Shown here in pieces: positions 27,770 through 37,049 of a stretch of 64,000 nt of DNA (positions are counted from its first letter, which is position 1; the number at the start of each line of letters is the position of its first letter). The stretch is from Bacteroidales bacterium. GTDB lineage: Bacteria; Bacteroidota; Bacteroidia; Bacteroidales; F082. Where the stretch lies: positions 169,083-233,082 of the forward strand of contig JALNZU010000002.1 in the NCBI GenBank assembly GCA_023229245.1. Direction: 5' to 3'. The notes under the pieces are model-generated. The model did no database searches, was not told the DNA's origin, and saw only the letters and a list, made by a program, of their open reading frames with translations. A program made the translations under genes and the position numbers.

Positions 27770-27964
27770 ATGTATTTACTAGACAAACTATTTACTAAAC
27801 GGAGACATCGTTCTGTGGCCGAACGTGCGGTATGGCCCCTGGCTTCTTTTAAGTCAGTAGGCGGAAATCAGCCTAAAGCCTGGAACAACCGTTTTGGTAA
27901 GCAAAACTCATGGGCGAAACAGTTTAGCAAGCTGTGGTCGCTCAATTTACGTTCACTGTGGTAA
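27770..27964 (+). CDS. small basic tryptophan-rich protein
   Basis: 64 residues; no family recognised. It has 13 Lys/Arg against 2 acidic residues, and five Trp (22, 38, 48, 56, 64), the last being the C-terminal residue. No signal peptide or membrane segment is evident. It fits neatly between two genes of the operon (32 bases after the LVIVD gene, 18 before the barrel gene) and starts right after an A-rich stretch, which argues that it is real. It could bind nucleic acid or membranes; both are guesses. Confidence 0.55.
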   Translation: MYLLDKLFTKRRHRSVAERAVWPLASFKSVGGNQPKAWNNRFGKQNSWAKQFSKLWSLNLRSLW

Positions 27965-27982
27965 TCAGACTTTTAACTTAAG

Positions 27983-28762
27983 ATGAAACTGATTTTCATA
28001 GTGAAGGATCAAATTAGCTGTACGATTTTCCAAAAACGTATTAGCCTTTTAATTTTGTTGATTGCTGTGATCTATTCTCCAGCTTTAGCCGGGACACAGA
28101 CAATCCTAACAAAAGTGACTCCTTCATGGAAAATCGGACAGCATCTCCCTTATATAAAAGGAGATCAAACATATAACCAAAGTTTCTTACTTGCTGTTAC
28201 ATCAAATTTGGTTGCACAAAACACAACCATAGCAGATTCTTCGATCAAAAGAAACAAAGGTTATTTCAACCATAGCTCACTAGCCCTATTGTTAAGCGGT
28301 GGAAGGGAAGCAGGACTTCTCTTCCCATCGCTGACAATGGTTCATGGATATCAATTCAATACAAATTTTTCTTCAGGCTTAGGTATTGGCTACGAGCACT
28401 ACGCATTCAGTATCATGCCTGTATTTGCCGAGTTAAATTATATGTTGGACAGGGAAGCGATCATTCCTTTTACATCACTGCGTTTTGGGGGGAGCATACC
28501 GTTGCAGCGTTGTTATCAAGACCAGCATATCAAAGTGGAACAACATACATACGGAGGAGCCATGTTAGCTGTCTCGGTAGGTACGTTGTTTCCATTAGGC
28601 AAAAGAAAATCGATGAGCATTAGTTTAGGTTATCATTATCAAGAGCTTTCATATAAAAATAAAGGCGATAAACTAAATGTATCAAATCTTTCCGAGATAG
28701 ACCGAAAAGTCATTTTAAACTATAACCGGATAGAATTTCGTGCCGGATTCTTTCTTCGATAA
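27983..28762 (+). CDS. outer-membrane beta-barrel protein
   Basis: 259 residues with a hydrophobic N-terminal segment (about 20-37, ending ALAG) as a probable signal peptide. The C-terminal 150 residues show alternating strands and turns (GLGIGYEHYAFSIMPVFAEL, LGYHYQELSYKNKG, IEFRAGFFLR ending in Arg after Phe-Leu), as in small outer-membrane barrels. Last gene of the ECF operon, followed by a strong terminator. It is a plausible target of the sigma factor. Confidence 0.75.
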   Translation: MKLIFIVKDQISCTIFQKRISLLILLIAVIYSPALAGTQTILTKVTPSWKIGQHLPYIKGDQTYNQSFLLAVTSNLVAQNTTIADSSIKRNKGYFNHSSLALLLSGGREAGLLFPSLTMVHGYQFNTNFSSGLGIGYEHYAFSIMPVFAELNYMLDREAIIPFTSLRFGGSIPLQRCYQDQHIKVEQHTYGGAMLAVSVGTLFPLGKRKSMSISLGYHYQELSYKNKGDKLNVSNLSEIDRKVILNYNRIEFRAGFFLR

Positions 28763-28788
28763 TTCCTCTCTGTTATATTTCTGATTAA

Positions 28789-28820
28789 GATCCCGGGTGT
28801 CGCCGGGATCATTTTTTTTT
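28789..28820 (+). terminator. terminator of the ECF operon
   Basis: 8-bp GC-rich stem (28789-28796 and 28803-28810) with a 6-base loop, followed by a T9 tract. Confidence 0.9.
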
Positions 28821-28873
28821 GCCTTATCTGATGAAGAATGACCAAATATGCTGCTTATCCACCAATAAACCTG

Positions 28874-28881
28874 TATTTTTG
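28874..28881 (+). promoter_or_regulatory. Bacteroidota-type -7 element
   Basis: TATTTTTG about 140 bases before the DoxX gene and after the preceding terminator. Confidence 0.35.
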
Positions 28882-29021
28882 CTACCAAACCAAGAAATAG
28901 CTTTCACACTCACTGTTCATGCAAAGAGTGTGTAAAAAAGCTTATTAAAAAGCGAAGCGGTTCCATATGTTTAAAATTTCGGAATTGCTTTAGATACAAG
29001 AAATTACAAAATTTTAAACAG

Positions 29022-29438
29022 ATGAAGAAAGTATTCTTTTCCTGGCAGCACCATTCAAACATAGTTGATATATGGCTTTTGATAAACCGTACGTTATTAT
29101 CAGCTTTCATGCTCACACATGGAACACCCAAATTTTTGAAACTATTGGAAGGCAGTCCTTATCGTTTCTCTGATCCGTTGAGTTTAGGTGTAGGCGTCTC
29201 ATTGACATTGGCTGTTGTATCGGAATTTGTTGCACCTATCTTTATTCTTTTTGGGCTTGGAGCTCGCCTGGCATCGATTCCGGTTATTTTCACCATGATC
29301 ACCGCAGCTTTTGTAGTTCATTCCAACGATCCTTTCGCAACCCGTGAGCTAGCGTTACTCTATTTGTTGGGGTTTTCATGGATATTAGCATTAGGTCCCG
29401 GGCGCTATTCCGTTGACAAAATGATTCATAAAAAATAA
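29022..29438 (+). CDS. DoxX family membrane protein
   Basis: 138 residues with four membrane segments. The family pattern is clear: an early LLINRTLLSAFMLTHGTPKFLKLLEG, then LAVVSEFVAPIFILFGLGARLASIPVIFTMI and the conserved FVVHSNDPF...RELALLYLLGF. DoxX proteins sit in the inner membrane; some are linked to redox or thiosulfate metabolism, but for this branch no reaction is known. Alone between two terminated units. Confidence 0.88.
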   Translation: MKKVFFSWQHHSNIVDIWLLINRTLLSAFMLTHGTPKFLKLLEGSPYRFSDPLSLGVGVSLTLAVVSEFVAPIFILFGLGARLASIPVIFTMITAAFVVHSNDPFATRELALLYLLGFSWILALGPGRYSVDKMIHKK

Positions 29439-29542
29439 GCATTTGTTCGTTTATTGGATAATGCATGATTTCGGCAGGCTGCATCAGAAGTCATGCATTG
29501 AATTATTACCCATGAAACGAGCATGCCATCAAAGAAAAATCG

Positions 29543-29550
29543 TATTTTTG
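29543..29550 (+). promoter_or_regulatory. Bacteroidota-type -7 element
   Basis: TATTTTTG, 32 bases before the ATG at 29583. It lies downstream of an alternative ATG at 29523, which supports the shorter protein. Confidence 0.45.
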
Positions 29551-29582
29551 AGACGATAATGTATAACTTAAACCAAACCGTT

Positions 29583-29840
29583 ATGACAAAACATGTAATG
29601 CTTATCCTCATAGGATCTAGAGAGGAAGCTGTAGAAAAAGTTCAAAAAGTTTTAACTGCCTGGGGGTGTTACATCCGAACCCGGCTTGGTCTTCATGGGG
29701 ATGTAGATGATAAATGTTCGCACAGAGGATTGCTTTTCTTGGAATTAGATGGAGAAGAGGATAAGCTTAATGAGTTCGTACATAAGCTGAATCTGATAAA
29801 ATCAGTTGATGCTCGCCTGCTTGAGCTAAAAGTTGATTAA
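29583..29840 (+). CDS. TM1266-like small ferredoxin-fold (ACT-like) protein
   Basis: 85 residues from the ATG at 29583; an in-frame ATG at 29523 would place the promoter-like TATTTTTG inside the gene, so I reject it. The sequence (ILIGSREEAVEKVQKVLTAW...IRTRLGLHG, then RGLLFLELDGEEDKLNEFVHKLN) has the beta-alpha-beta layout of the TM1266 family, NikR-C-like proteins often annotated as iron-hydrogenase system regulators. No hydrogenase gene lies in the window, so its job here is unknown. A strong terminator follows. Confidence 0.68.
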   Translation: MTKHVMLILIGSREEAVEKVQKVLTAWGCYIRTRLGLHGDVDDKCSHRGLLFLELDGEEDKLNEFVHKLNLIKSVDARLLELKVD

Positions 29841-29860
29841 GCAAAGATTTCTGACAGGAA

Positions 29861-29893
29861 ACGAAAAACAGCAGATATACTGCTGTTTTTCGT
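29861..29893 (+). terminator. intrinsic terminator
   Basis: 14-bp perfect stem (29861-29874 and 29880-29893) with a 5-base loop; the stem holds A5/T5 tracts and T follows. Confidence 0.85.
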
Positions 29894-29907
29894 TTTAAAG
29901 AAAGTTC

Positions 29908-29915
29908 TATATTTG
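29908..29915 (+). promoter_or_regulatory. Bacteroidota-type -7 element of purKE
   Basis: TATATTTG, 25 bases before the purK start and directly after a terminator. Confidence 0.5.
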
Positions 29916-29940
29916 TGGCATACATTGAATACATGCAATC

Positions 29941-31095
29941 ATGCATCAACCGCTCAGTTCATCTTTTAGTCTTGGTATTTTGGGTGGCGGCCAGCTTGGG
30001 AAAATGCTTTGTCAAGCCGCTGCCCGCTGGGATATAACGACACATGTATTAGACCCTGATCCTAAAGCTCCTGCCTCAACAGTAGCTACTCATTTTATTA
30101 GCGGTTCATTCCGCGATTATCAGACCGTTATAGAATTTGGGCAAAAGGTTGATATGCTCACAATTGAGATAGAGGATGTAAATCTACAGGCTGTGGAAGA
30201 ATTAGCAGCTAGTGGTATTCCAGTATTTCCTGAGCCGGACTGCCTGAAACTGGTAACTGATAAAGGAAAACAAAAACTCTTTTATCAAGAAAATCAGTTA
30301 CCTACAGCTAATTTCAAGCTATATGAAAATGCAGAAGAAATTCGGGCAGCCATACAAAAACAAGAATTGAAACTGCCTTTTGTACAAAAACTGCGTAAAA
30401 CAGGTTATGATGGTAAAGGCGTATTATTGGTCACCAAACTATCGGAGTTAAATCAATTATTTGATGCTCCTTCAGTAGTTGAAGATTATGTGGAAGATGC
30501 CAAAGAGATAGCTGTGATAGCCTCGCGCAATCAAAAAGGTGTTATGTTAGTCTATCAGGTAGTTGAAATGGTATTCAATACCAAGGCTAATTTGGTTGAA
30601 TACCTGCTTTCTCCTGCTCGTATCCCTTCAAAAACCGCAGCGCATGCACAAAATCTTGCGCTTGACATAATGAAACGTCTCAATCATACCGGACTATTAG
30701 CAGTTGAGTTATTCATTGACAAGACAGATCAGCTTCTGATCAACGAAATTGCACCTCGGCCCCATAACAGTGGTCACCATACCATAGAAAGTGCCATCAC
30801 CTCACAATACGAACAACATTTGCGTGCTATCTTAGGATTTCCTTTAGGCTCCACTGCTTCTAAAATACCAGCTGTGATGGTCAACCTACTTGGTACAGAG
30901 GGATATAGTGGTCCTGTCAAGTATGATGGATTGGATAAAGCGTTGGACATACCGGGTGCTTCTTTGCATATATATGGCAAGAAGCATACGCGCCCTTATC
31001 GGAAAATGGGGCATGCTACAATTGTTGATACTGACGTAGAGCAAGCGTTGATCAAAGCAAAAGCACTACAAAATATTCTGAAAGTGATCACCTAA
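29941..31095 (+). CDS. purK: N5-carboxyaminoimidazole ribonucleotide synthase
   Basis: Uses ATP and bicarbonate to carboxylate AIR in purine synthesis. 384 residues. The N-terminal pre-ATP-grasp domain starts LGILGGGQLGKMLCQAA. The ATP-grasp domain has LPFVQKLRKTGYDGKGV and VEDYVEDAKEIAVI, and the active-site segment LLINEIAPRPHNSGHHTIE is complete. purE follows after 12 bases, so this is a purKE operon. Confidence 0.97.
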   Translation: MHQPLSSSFSLGILGGGQLGKMLCQAAARWDITTHVLDPDPKAPASTVATHFISGSFRDYQTVIEFGQKVDMLTIEIEDVNLQAVEELAASGIPVFPEPDCLKLVTDKGKQKLFYQENQLPTANFKLYENAEEIRAAIQKQELKLPFVQKLRKTGYDGKGVLLVTKLSELNQLFDAPSVVEDYVEDAKEIAVIASRNQKGVMLVYQVVEMVFNTKANLVEYLLSPARIPSKTAAHAQNLALDIMKRLNHTGLLAVELFIDKTDQLLINEIAPRPHNSGHHTIESAITSQYEQHLRAILGFPLGSTASKIPAVMVNLLGTEGYSGPVKYDGLDKALDIPGASLHIYGKKHTRPYRKMGHATIVDTDVEQALIKAKALQNILKVIT

Positions 31096-31107
31096 TACAA
31101 ATTCAGT

Positions 31108-31602
31108 ATGGAGACCTCAGCATTAGTAAGTATCATTATGGGTTCAGATTCTGATTTAAGCGTTATGCAAGCTGCATCTGATATTTTGAATCAGTTTCAG
31201 ATATCCCATGAGGTCAAAATCATTTCAGCACATCGTACACCTGAGTATATGTTTGACTATGCCCGTCAAGCTTCAGGACGAGGCATTCAAATTATTATTG
31301 CTGGTGCTGGTGGGGCAGCTCATCTTCCGGGCATGGTAGCCAGTCTGACCCCATTACCGGTGATAGGTGTACCGGTTAAGTCATCTAATTCTATAGGGGG
31401 AGTGGATTCGTTGCTTTCTATCGTTCAGATGCCCAAAGGCATACCTGTAGCTACCGTAGCTATAAACAACGCTGCCAATGCAGGGCTATTGGCAGCGCGT
31501 ATATTGGGTTTGGCTGATGAGAAACTTATGCAAAAAATGAACACCTTCATGGAAACTCAAACCCAATCAATATTAGACAAAGCCAAAGACCTTTCGCTTT
31601 GA
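31108..31602 (+). CDS. purE: N5-carboxyaminoimidazole ribonucleotide mutase
   Basis: Moves the carboxyl group of N5-CAIR to make CAIR, the step after PurK. 164 residues, class I length. The substrate motif IIMGSDSDLSVM, the AHRTPE loop and the GAGGAAHLPGM helix are all intact. The stop lies 18 bases from that of the convergent LruC gene. Confidence 0.97.
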   Translation: METSALVSIIMGSDSDLSVMQAASDILNQFQISHEVKIISAHRTPEYMFDYARQASGRGIQIIIAGAGGAAHLPGMVASLTPLPVIGVPVKSSNSIGGVDSLLSIVQMPKGIPVATVAINNAANAGLLAARILGLADEKLMQKMNTFMETQTQSILDKAKDLSL

Positions 31603-31620
31603 CTTTGTCTGACTGAATGA

Positions 31621-34122
31621 TCATTTCGGTTTCTTATAAATCTTGGAATCGTCTCTATAGCCTGGCTTATCTAAATACCAATCCTGAAACTCCCTTCCTC
31701 CTGAACGTGCCCAATAGGCAAACTTATGATATACGGTTAATATATCTGCCTGTTCAACAGGATATTCAAAACGAGCCGGAATCTCTATAGCCCAAGGTAA
31801 ATTCTGATCAGTCTGATAATATTTTCCCATAGTCGGATCAGAATCATCTTCCCACTGACCAAAATATTCGGGATCAACTAATTTAGTAGGTTTCTGATTT
31901 CTAAGATGAATTTCTTTTCCTCTTTCCTGATCCACAAAAATGAACGGATTAAATGGTGCTGCACCATAATATACCTGAGGATCGGATAGGATGAGCTGAA
32001 TCTTCAGTTTCTCAGTTTCCACATAAGGCTTATCAGGCATTGTATTGAGGAATGATTCATTAGGATAGAGATTGTGGATGGCATCCATGATCATCAGCAC
32101 GGACTGCTCTGTATGGCCAGCTTCCAATCCTTTTGCATCCAACTGAACAGCATGACCTGCAAGGCCAATTCCTTTCACTGATTCAATCTGATCAGGACGA
32201 ATATCCAATGCTACAGCAAATCCGTTATTAAGACTGGCACCTGAAGCAATCAGCTGATAATCTGCATTGATTTCTTTAAGTTTATTTTGAGCATTTGTAA
32301 TGATCTGATATTTTTGAACTACTACCACATCATTGAAATCGAAGTCGCCCGTACCTGGCCACAGGTCTTCAAACGCAACTGTTGACACATCATTTTCGTT
32401 TGGATACCATGAGATATATGCTCTTTCGGGATCATGCGGGAATGCATCCAACTCGTCAGGCACTCCGTCGCCATCCGAATCGACAATCAGCTCACTACCA
32501 AATCCCTCTGGATTACACGGACTAGTTGGGATAAAGCTCTTTTCCTCTCCTAATCCAACTATAGTTGTACCACCTGAAAAATCGAAATAATTTATTGGAT
32601 CATCACCCGGGGGTAACACTAAGTTATCTGTAGCCAGCTCAATATGTCCGGCAACCTTAGCATCTTCTTTTATCTGAAATTTAGTAGTAGCTTTCAACGC
32701 GTTAGTAAATCCTTTTCCTTCAATAATACCGGAGGTAAACGAGAAGGCAGGCGCTGACAGCATTGAGGCATCCTGTAGCACTACTATTGCTCCATCCTGA
32801 TTCTGGATCTTCTTGATAGTGATTTGGTCGTCACTATGCAGATAACCACCCTTCAGTTCCACTTTACTGCTTTCGAAAGAAACTTTCCCTTTAATAGTAA
32901 TCAGGCAGGTATTTTGAAGATGACTACCGAAGCGACAGTTGAGTTCTTTTCCAACATATATCTGCCCGTGATTAGTAAGTGTGATAGCATCTGGATTCGA
33001 ATTCACGTTCAGATCACCATCAACTACATGGATAAAATTTTTATTGGCAAGCGTACTTTTATTACTGATACCTAAATAGCCATCATTCACTATCAGCTTA
33101 CCTCCATTAGTCATATTACTGGTGTTCAACTCGAAATGAACATTGCATTCAATATATCCATTGTCATAATTTGTAAAATTACTGGAATTAATGTGCAGGT
33201 AATCGTCTGTCTTTATTATACCATTGTTTATAGCCTCCACTTTTGATAGCTTGAGTTTGTCTAACACCCGCAAACTACCGGTATTAATAAATTTTTCACG
33301 TAAATCCTGTAAAGTAAGCTCACCTTTAATTACCATCTCACCATGATTGATAAACTCACCTTTAGCTGTAAAACTCTCACCTGCTTCCAGATATGAATCT
33401 TTATAAACTATTATGCTGTTATTGGTTTTACCGGTCATTTTCAGCTTATGGGCTATGAGTTTTCCTCCCCGGGTTACCACCACTTTAGAGTTGGCTTTTA
33501 CGTCAAGTTCGTCAGTGAGTTCGGCTATTCCACATATTTTCAGGGTGCCGCCTCCGGTACTAAAGTTCACCTTTCCGGTGAAGGTATCTAATACGCAAAA
33601 AGTCTTACCACCCGAAATGGTTATAGCATTACTACCTGAGGCAATCACATCGCAGTCGGAGCAATCGGGACCTTCATCCGGTTCCATGGCGGCTGCTTTA
33701 AAAGAAGTGTACTTTTCTTCGGTCAAGAAACTATATTGTACAAGAGCCGACTGAACCTCGATTTCAGCGGGCCATTGAACTCCCAACCCAGATTCTACAA
33801 GTAAATACAGGGAGTTCAAATACGAAGGTACTCGAATGTGCTGCTCAAATGGATGTTCAGCTGAAATACTTCCACTGACCAACAAATTGCCTTGCTCCTG
33901 TGGATTTCCATCATATACCGTGAGTTTTGAAATAAGTGGAAACAATTCGTGTTGTGGAAGTTTTATCTGAAGCAAAAGGTCTTTGGTTGTTGACCATTTA
34001 AAATCCTTAGGTACAGTAAGCTCCGAAGTCTTTTTTGCATCTGGAAATAAATCCTGATCACGCTTGCAGGACGCAACTACCAGAAGTAAGGCAGACAAGA
34101 CTAATAAAATGTTCTTTTTCAT
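31621..34122 (-). CDS. LruC-domain lipoprotein, copy 1
   Basis: 833 residues. Signal peptide with lipobox ending VASC, Cys19 lipidated. The middle (about 150-500) is a ladder of about 20-residue rungs with an Asn-x-Gly pattern (FINHGEMVIKGELTL, FINTGSLRVLD, AINNGIIKTDD, LTNHGQIYVGK), consistent with a beta-helix. A Ca-binding-like DSDGDGVPDELDAFPHD follows, then the LruC/DUF4842 domain with WPGTGDFDFNDVVV. Likely a surface lipoprotein; the ligand is unknown. A close paralogue lies directly upstream on the same strand. Confidence 0.87.
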   Translation of the reverse strand: MKKNILLVLSALLLVVASCKRDQDLFPDAKKTSELTVPKDFKWSTTKDLLLQIKLPQHELFPLISKLTVYDGNPQEQGNLLVSGSISAEHPFEQHIRVPSYLNSLYLLVESGLGVQWPAEIEVQSALVQYSFLTEEKYTSFKAAAMEPDEGPDCSDCDVIASGSNAITISGGKTFCVLDTFTGKVNFSTGGGTLKICGIAELTDELDVKANSKVVVTRGGKLIAHKLKMTGKTNNSIIVYKDSYLEAGESFTAKGEFINHGEMVIKGELTLQDLREKFINTGSLRVLDKLKLSKVEAINNGIIKTDDYLHINSSNFTNYDNGYIECNVHFELNTSNMTNGGKLIVNDGYLGISNKSTLANKNFIHVVDGDLNVNSNPDAITLTNHGQIYVGKELNCRFGSHLQNTCLITIKGKVSFESSKVELKGGYLHSDDQITIKKIQNQDGAIVVLQDASMLSAPAFSFTSGIIEGKGFTNALKATTKFQIKEDAKVAGHIELATDNLVLPPGDDPINYFDFSGGTTIVGLGEEKSFIPTSPCNPEGFGSELIVDSDGDGVPDELDAFPHDPERAYISWYPNENDVSTVAFEDLWPGTGDFDFNDVVVVQKYQIITNAQNKLKEINADYQLIASGASLNNGFAVALDIRPDQIESVKGIGLAGHAVQLDAKGLEAGHTEQSVLMIMDAIHNLYPNESFLNTMPDKPYVETEKLKIQLILSDPQVYYGAAPFNPFIFVDQERGKEIHLRNQKPTKLVDPEYFGQWEDDSDPTMGKYYQTDQNLPWAIEIPARFEYPVEQADILTVYHKFAYWARSGGREFQDWYLDKPGYRDDSKIYKKPK

Positions 34123-34174
34123 GGCTCAATTATTTTCAGTTGATTGCTAATTCAAAGTCTTTACTTTTGATAGG

Positions 34175-34182
34175 CAAAGTTA
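34175..34182 (-). promoter_or_regulatory. Bacteroidota-type -7 element
   Basis: TAACTTTG on the minus strand, about 53 bases before LruC copy 1, giving it a promoter separate from copy 2. Confidence 0.45.
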
Positions 34183-34306
34183 CTGCCAAAGATAATAACA
34201 CTATCAGGATCAACACTCTACAATATCACTTCAAGAAATTCACTTTCTTGTTATTGAACTATATTCCCGATTCTGGAATCAATGCGGATTTGCATGAACT
34301 GTTTCA

Positions 34307-34344
34307 AACACAAAATCAGGGGAATTAGTCCCTGATTTTGTGTT
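34307..34344 (-). terminator. terminator-like hairpin after LruC copy 2
   Basis: Perfect 15-bp stem (34307-34321 and 34330-34344) with an 8-base loop, 25 bases after the stop of copy 2. The stem ends in T-rich sequence on the minus strand, so termination is likely but not ideal. Confidence 0.6.
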
Positions 34345-34369
34345 CTTTACTATTTTTTTAATATAGTTT

Positions 34370-36868
34370 CTATGGCTGTTGATAAATCTTTGAGTTATCT
34401 CTGTATCCGGGTTTATCAAGATACCAGTCGGGGAACTCGATTCCACCGGAGCTGGCCCAGCTAGCAAATTTATGATACACCTCTAATATATCTATCTTTT
34501 CATAAGGATAATAGAAGCGTACTGGAATCTCCAAAGCCCAGGGCAAGTTACTTTCTGTCTGATAGAATTTTCCGGTTCCGGGGTCTGAATCATCTTCCCA
34601 TTGGCCAAAATATTCGGGATTAACTAATGCTGTAGGTGCATGTCCGTGCAGATGTACTTCTTTTCCACGCTCCTGATTGACAAATATAAATGGGTCGAAA
34701 GGTGCGATGCCATAGTCGGCTTGAGGGTCGGCTACTATCAGTTTCACTTCAATGATATCCGTTTCCATATAGGGTACGTCCGGTAAGGTATTGATAAAGG
34801 TCTCGGAAGGATACATATTATGAATGGCATCTATGATCACTAAGACAGTCTGTTCCTGATGGCCGGCTTCAAAACCAATAGGATCAAGTTGTACGGCATT
34901 GCCGGCCAGATCAATACCTGTTACAGATTCAATATATTCGGGGCGGATATCCAATGCCACTGCAAATCCATTATTGAGGCTGGCACCTGAAGCTCTGAGC
35001 TGATACTTTGCATTGATCTCTTTGAGTTCGTTTTGTGCATTTGTAATGATTTGATACTGCTGCATGATCACCACATCATTGAAGTCGAAATCGCCCATGC
35101 CCGGCCACAAATCTTCAAAAGCCACAGTTGAGAAATCAGTTTCATTCGGATACCATGATATAAATGCTCTTTCGGGATCATCAGGGAATGCATCCTGATC
35201 GTCGGGCACACCGTCGCCATCCGAATCAGAAATAGGTTCGCCACCTTCATCGGTACCTGATCCTTCTGGATTACACGGACCTACAGCGATAAAGTTAGTT
35301 ACCTCATCAAGTCCTACTACAGTAGCGCCATTAACGAAATAATTGGTTAAAGGACCTCCGCTTGGAAAGCTTAGATCGTCGGTTGCCAATTCTACTGCAC
35401 CATCCATCTTAGCTTCGCTATACATTGAAATTTGTCCGGTAGCTTTAACAGAATTTGGTAAGCCAACACCCTTAATAGTACCGGAATTAAATACATAATC
35501 TTTGGAAGAAAGCATGGAGGCATCTTCTAAGTGTATTTGTACACCACTATTGATAATGATCGCTTCCTCACTTTTTAAATAACCACCTACAAATTTAAAA
35601 TTACCTGAATTGAAAGTAGTTATATCTTTACTTACCATCATACAGGAGTTTAATAATTTTGAGCCACTGTTGAAGGTGATTTCTCCTCCGGCAAATATTT
35701 GCCCATTATTAATGACAGAATAAGGAGCCCTACCGGAATTCACATTAAAATCGCCTATCAACAATTCTAAATGTCCGTTATTAGTGAAAAAACCGTTGGT
35801 ATTCACGTCGAAAAAGGAGGTACGAACTAATATGCTGCCTTCATTTACTATAGTTCCTCCATTAAACTGAAGGTACGATGTTACATCTAACACAGCACCG
35901 TCAAAGTTAGTGAGACTGCTTGAAGAATTTAATTTATAATGGCCACCTGATATAAGTTCGCCGTAATTCTTGACATTCATACCATTTGATTCAATATCTC
36001 CGGAAACGATTATCTTACCGGTATTCACAAAGTCCTCTAACATATTTTGAATGGTAAAGGCCCCACCTATTTCCATAGTACCATGATTTTGCACATGATG
36101 AGCCTGGGTCATAAATCCACCGTTGATCTTCAAGGTAGAATTGGCATAGACCACTACACTATTATTAGCCCCACCCCACATGCTGACCGAACCCAGGGTC
36201 AGGCTTCCTCCTTGTGTGACGATAACATTTGCATTCTCTGTAATAGTCAGATTAGCTATTGAGGCGGTTCCACAAACTTTTAAAGTACCACCATTATTCC
36301 AATTCTCAAAACTAACGGTTCCAGTGAAGTTATCGGTAACACAGTACGTCTTACCTCCTGTAATAGTGATATTGTCATTCCCGGAAATGACAAAATCGCA
36401 ATCGTCGCAAGCAGGTCCATCCTCTGGATCCATGGCAACAGATTTGAAAACCGTTTGTTTGGAACCAGAAGAAAAGGTAAAATCAATAACTTGTGCAGTG
36501 ATAGCTACTTCTGAAAGTATCTGACTCCCTCGGCTGGTTTCTAACAGCAAAAACAATTTTTCTAAATAACTTGGTACTCTGATCACTTGTTTGTAAGGCT
36601 GTTGAGGAGAAATACTCCCACTTGCAATCATGCGGCCTCCATCAAAAGGGTTTCCCTGAAACACCGATAACTTCGACATAAATGGGAAGACCCCATCTTG
36701 AGGTAAAGATACCTGAAGGGATATATCGGTAGTTGTTGACCAGTCAAAGTGCTGCGGCACTTTTAAGTCGGAGGTCTTAGTTATCTCCGGATTAATTTCA
36801 TGGTCGCGTTTACATGATACAAATGCGATTAAAAAGACCATTCCGATAAAAAAAACTTGCTTTCTCAT
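34370..36868 (-). CDS. LruC-domain lipoprotein, copy 2
   Basis: 832 residues, same layout as copy 1: lipobox FVSC with Cys19, an Asn-Gly beta-helix ladder in the middle, DSDGDGVPDDQDAFPDD, and a C-terminal LruC/DUF4842 domain with WPGMGDFDFNDVVI. The two copies agree most in the C-terminal 270 residues and least in the ladder, as expected if the ladder contacts a variable partner. It has its own promoter-like element and hairpin, so the pair are neighbours but not clearly one transcript. Confidence 0.87.
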   Translation of the reverse strand: MRKQVFFIGMVFLIAFVSCKRDHEINPEITKTSDLKVPQHFDWSTTTDISLQVSLPQDGVFPFMSKLSVFQGNPFDGGRMIASGSISPQQPYKQVIRVPSYLEKLFLLLETSRGSQILSEVAITAQVIDFTFSSGSKQTVFKSVAMDPEDGPACDDCDFVISGNDNITITGGKTYCVTDNFTGTVSFENWNNGGTLKVCGTASIANLTITENANVIVTQGGSLTLGSVSMWGGANNSVVVYANSTLKINGGFMTQAHHVQNHGTMEIGGAFTIQNMLEDFVNTGKIIVSGDIESNGMNVKNYGELISGGHYKLNSSSSLTNFDGAVLDVTSYLQFNGGTIVNEGSILVRTSFFDVNTNGFFTNNGHLELLIGDFNVNSGRAPYSVINNGQIFAGGEITFNSGSKLLNSCMMVSKDITTFNSGNFKFVGGYLKSEEAIIINSGVQIHLEDASMLSSKDYVFNSGTIKGVGLPNSVKATGQISMYSEAKMDGAVELATDDLSFPSGGPLTNYFVNGATVVGLDEVTNFIAVGPCNPEGSGTDEGGEPISDSDGDGVPDDQDAFPDDPERAFISWYPNETDFSTVAFEDLWPGMGDFDFNDVVIMQQYQIITNAQNELKEINAKYQLRASGASLNNGFAVALDIRPEYIESVTGIDLAGNAVQLDPIGFEAGHQEQTVLVIIDAIHNMYPSETFINTLPDVPYMETDIIEVKLIVADPQADYGIAPFDPFIFVNQERGKEVHLHGHAPTALVNPEYFGQWEDDSDPGTGKFYQTESNLPWALEIPVRFYYPYEKIDILEVYHKFASWASSGGIEFPDWYLDKPGYRDNSKIYQQP

Positions 36869-36920
36869 AAATTATTTATCTAATATTATTTTCCTTACTT
36901 ATTTTCTATCCATATGTTGG

Positions 36921-36928
36921 CAAATATA
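36921..36928 (-). promoter_or_regulatory. Bacteroidota-type -7 element
   Basis: TATATTTG on the minus strand, about 53 bases before LruC copy 2, the same distance as for copy 1. Confidence 0.45.
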
Positions 36929-37049
36929 CGGCCAAAAAACATTTATTCCTTACTATCAATATGTTATCTATAGTTTACATTATTAGAAGCAGTTCCATTA
37001 TTAGACTCGTTTCCATTTTCTGGAATTTATACTATTTTTTCGCATTAAA

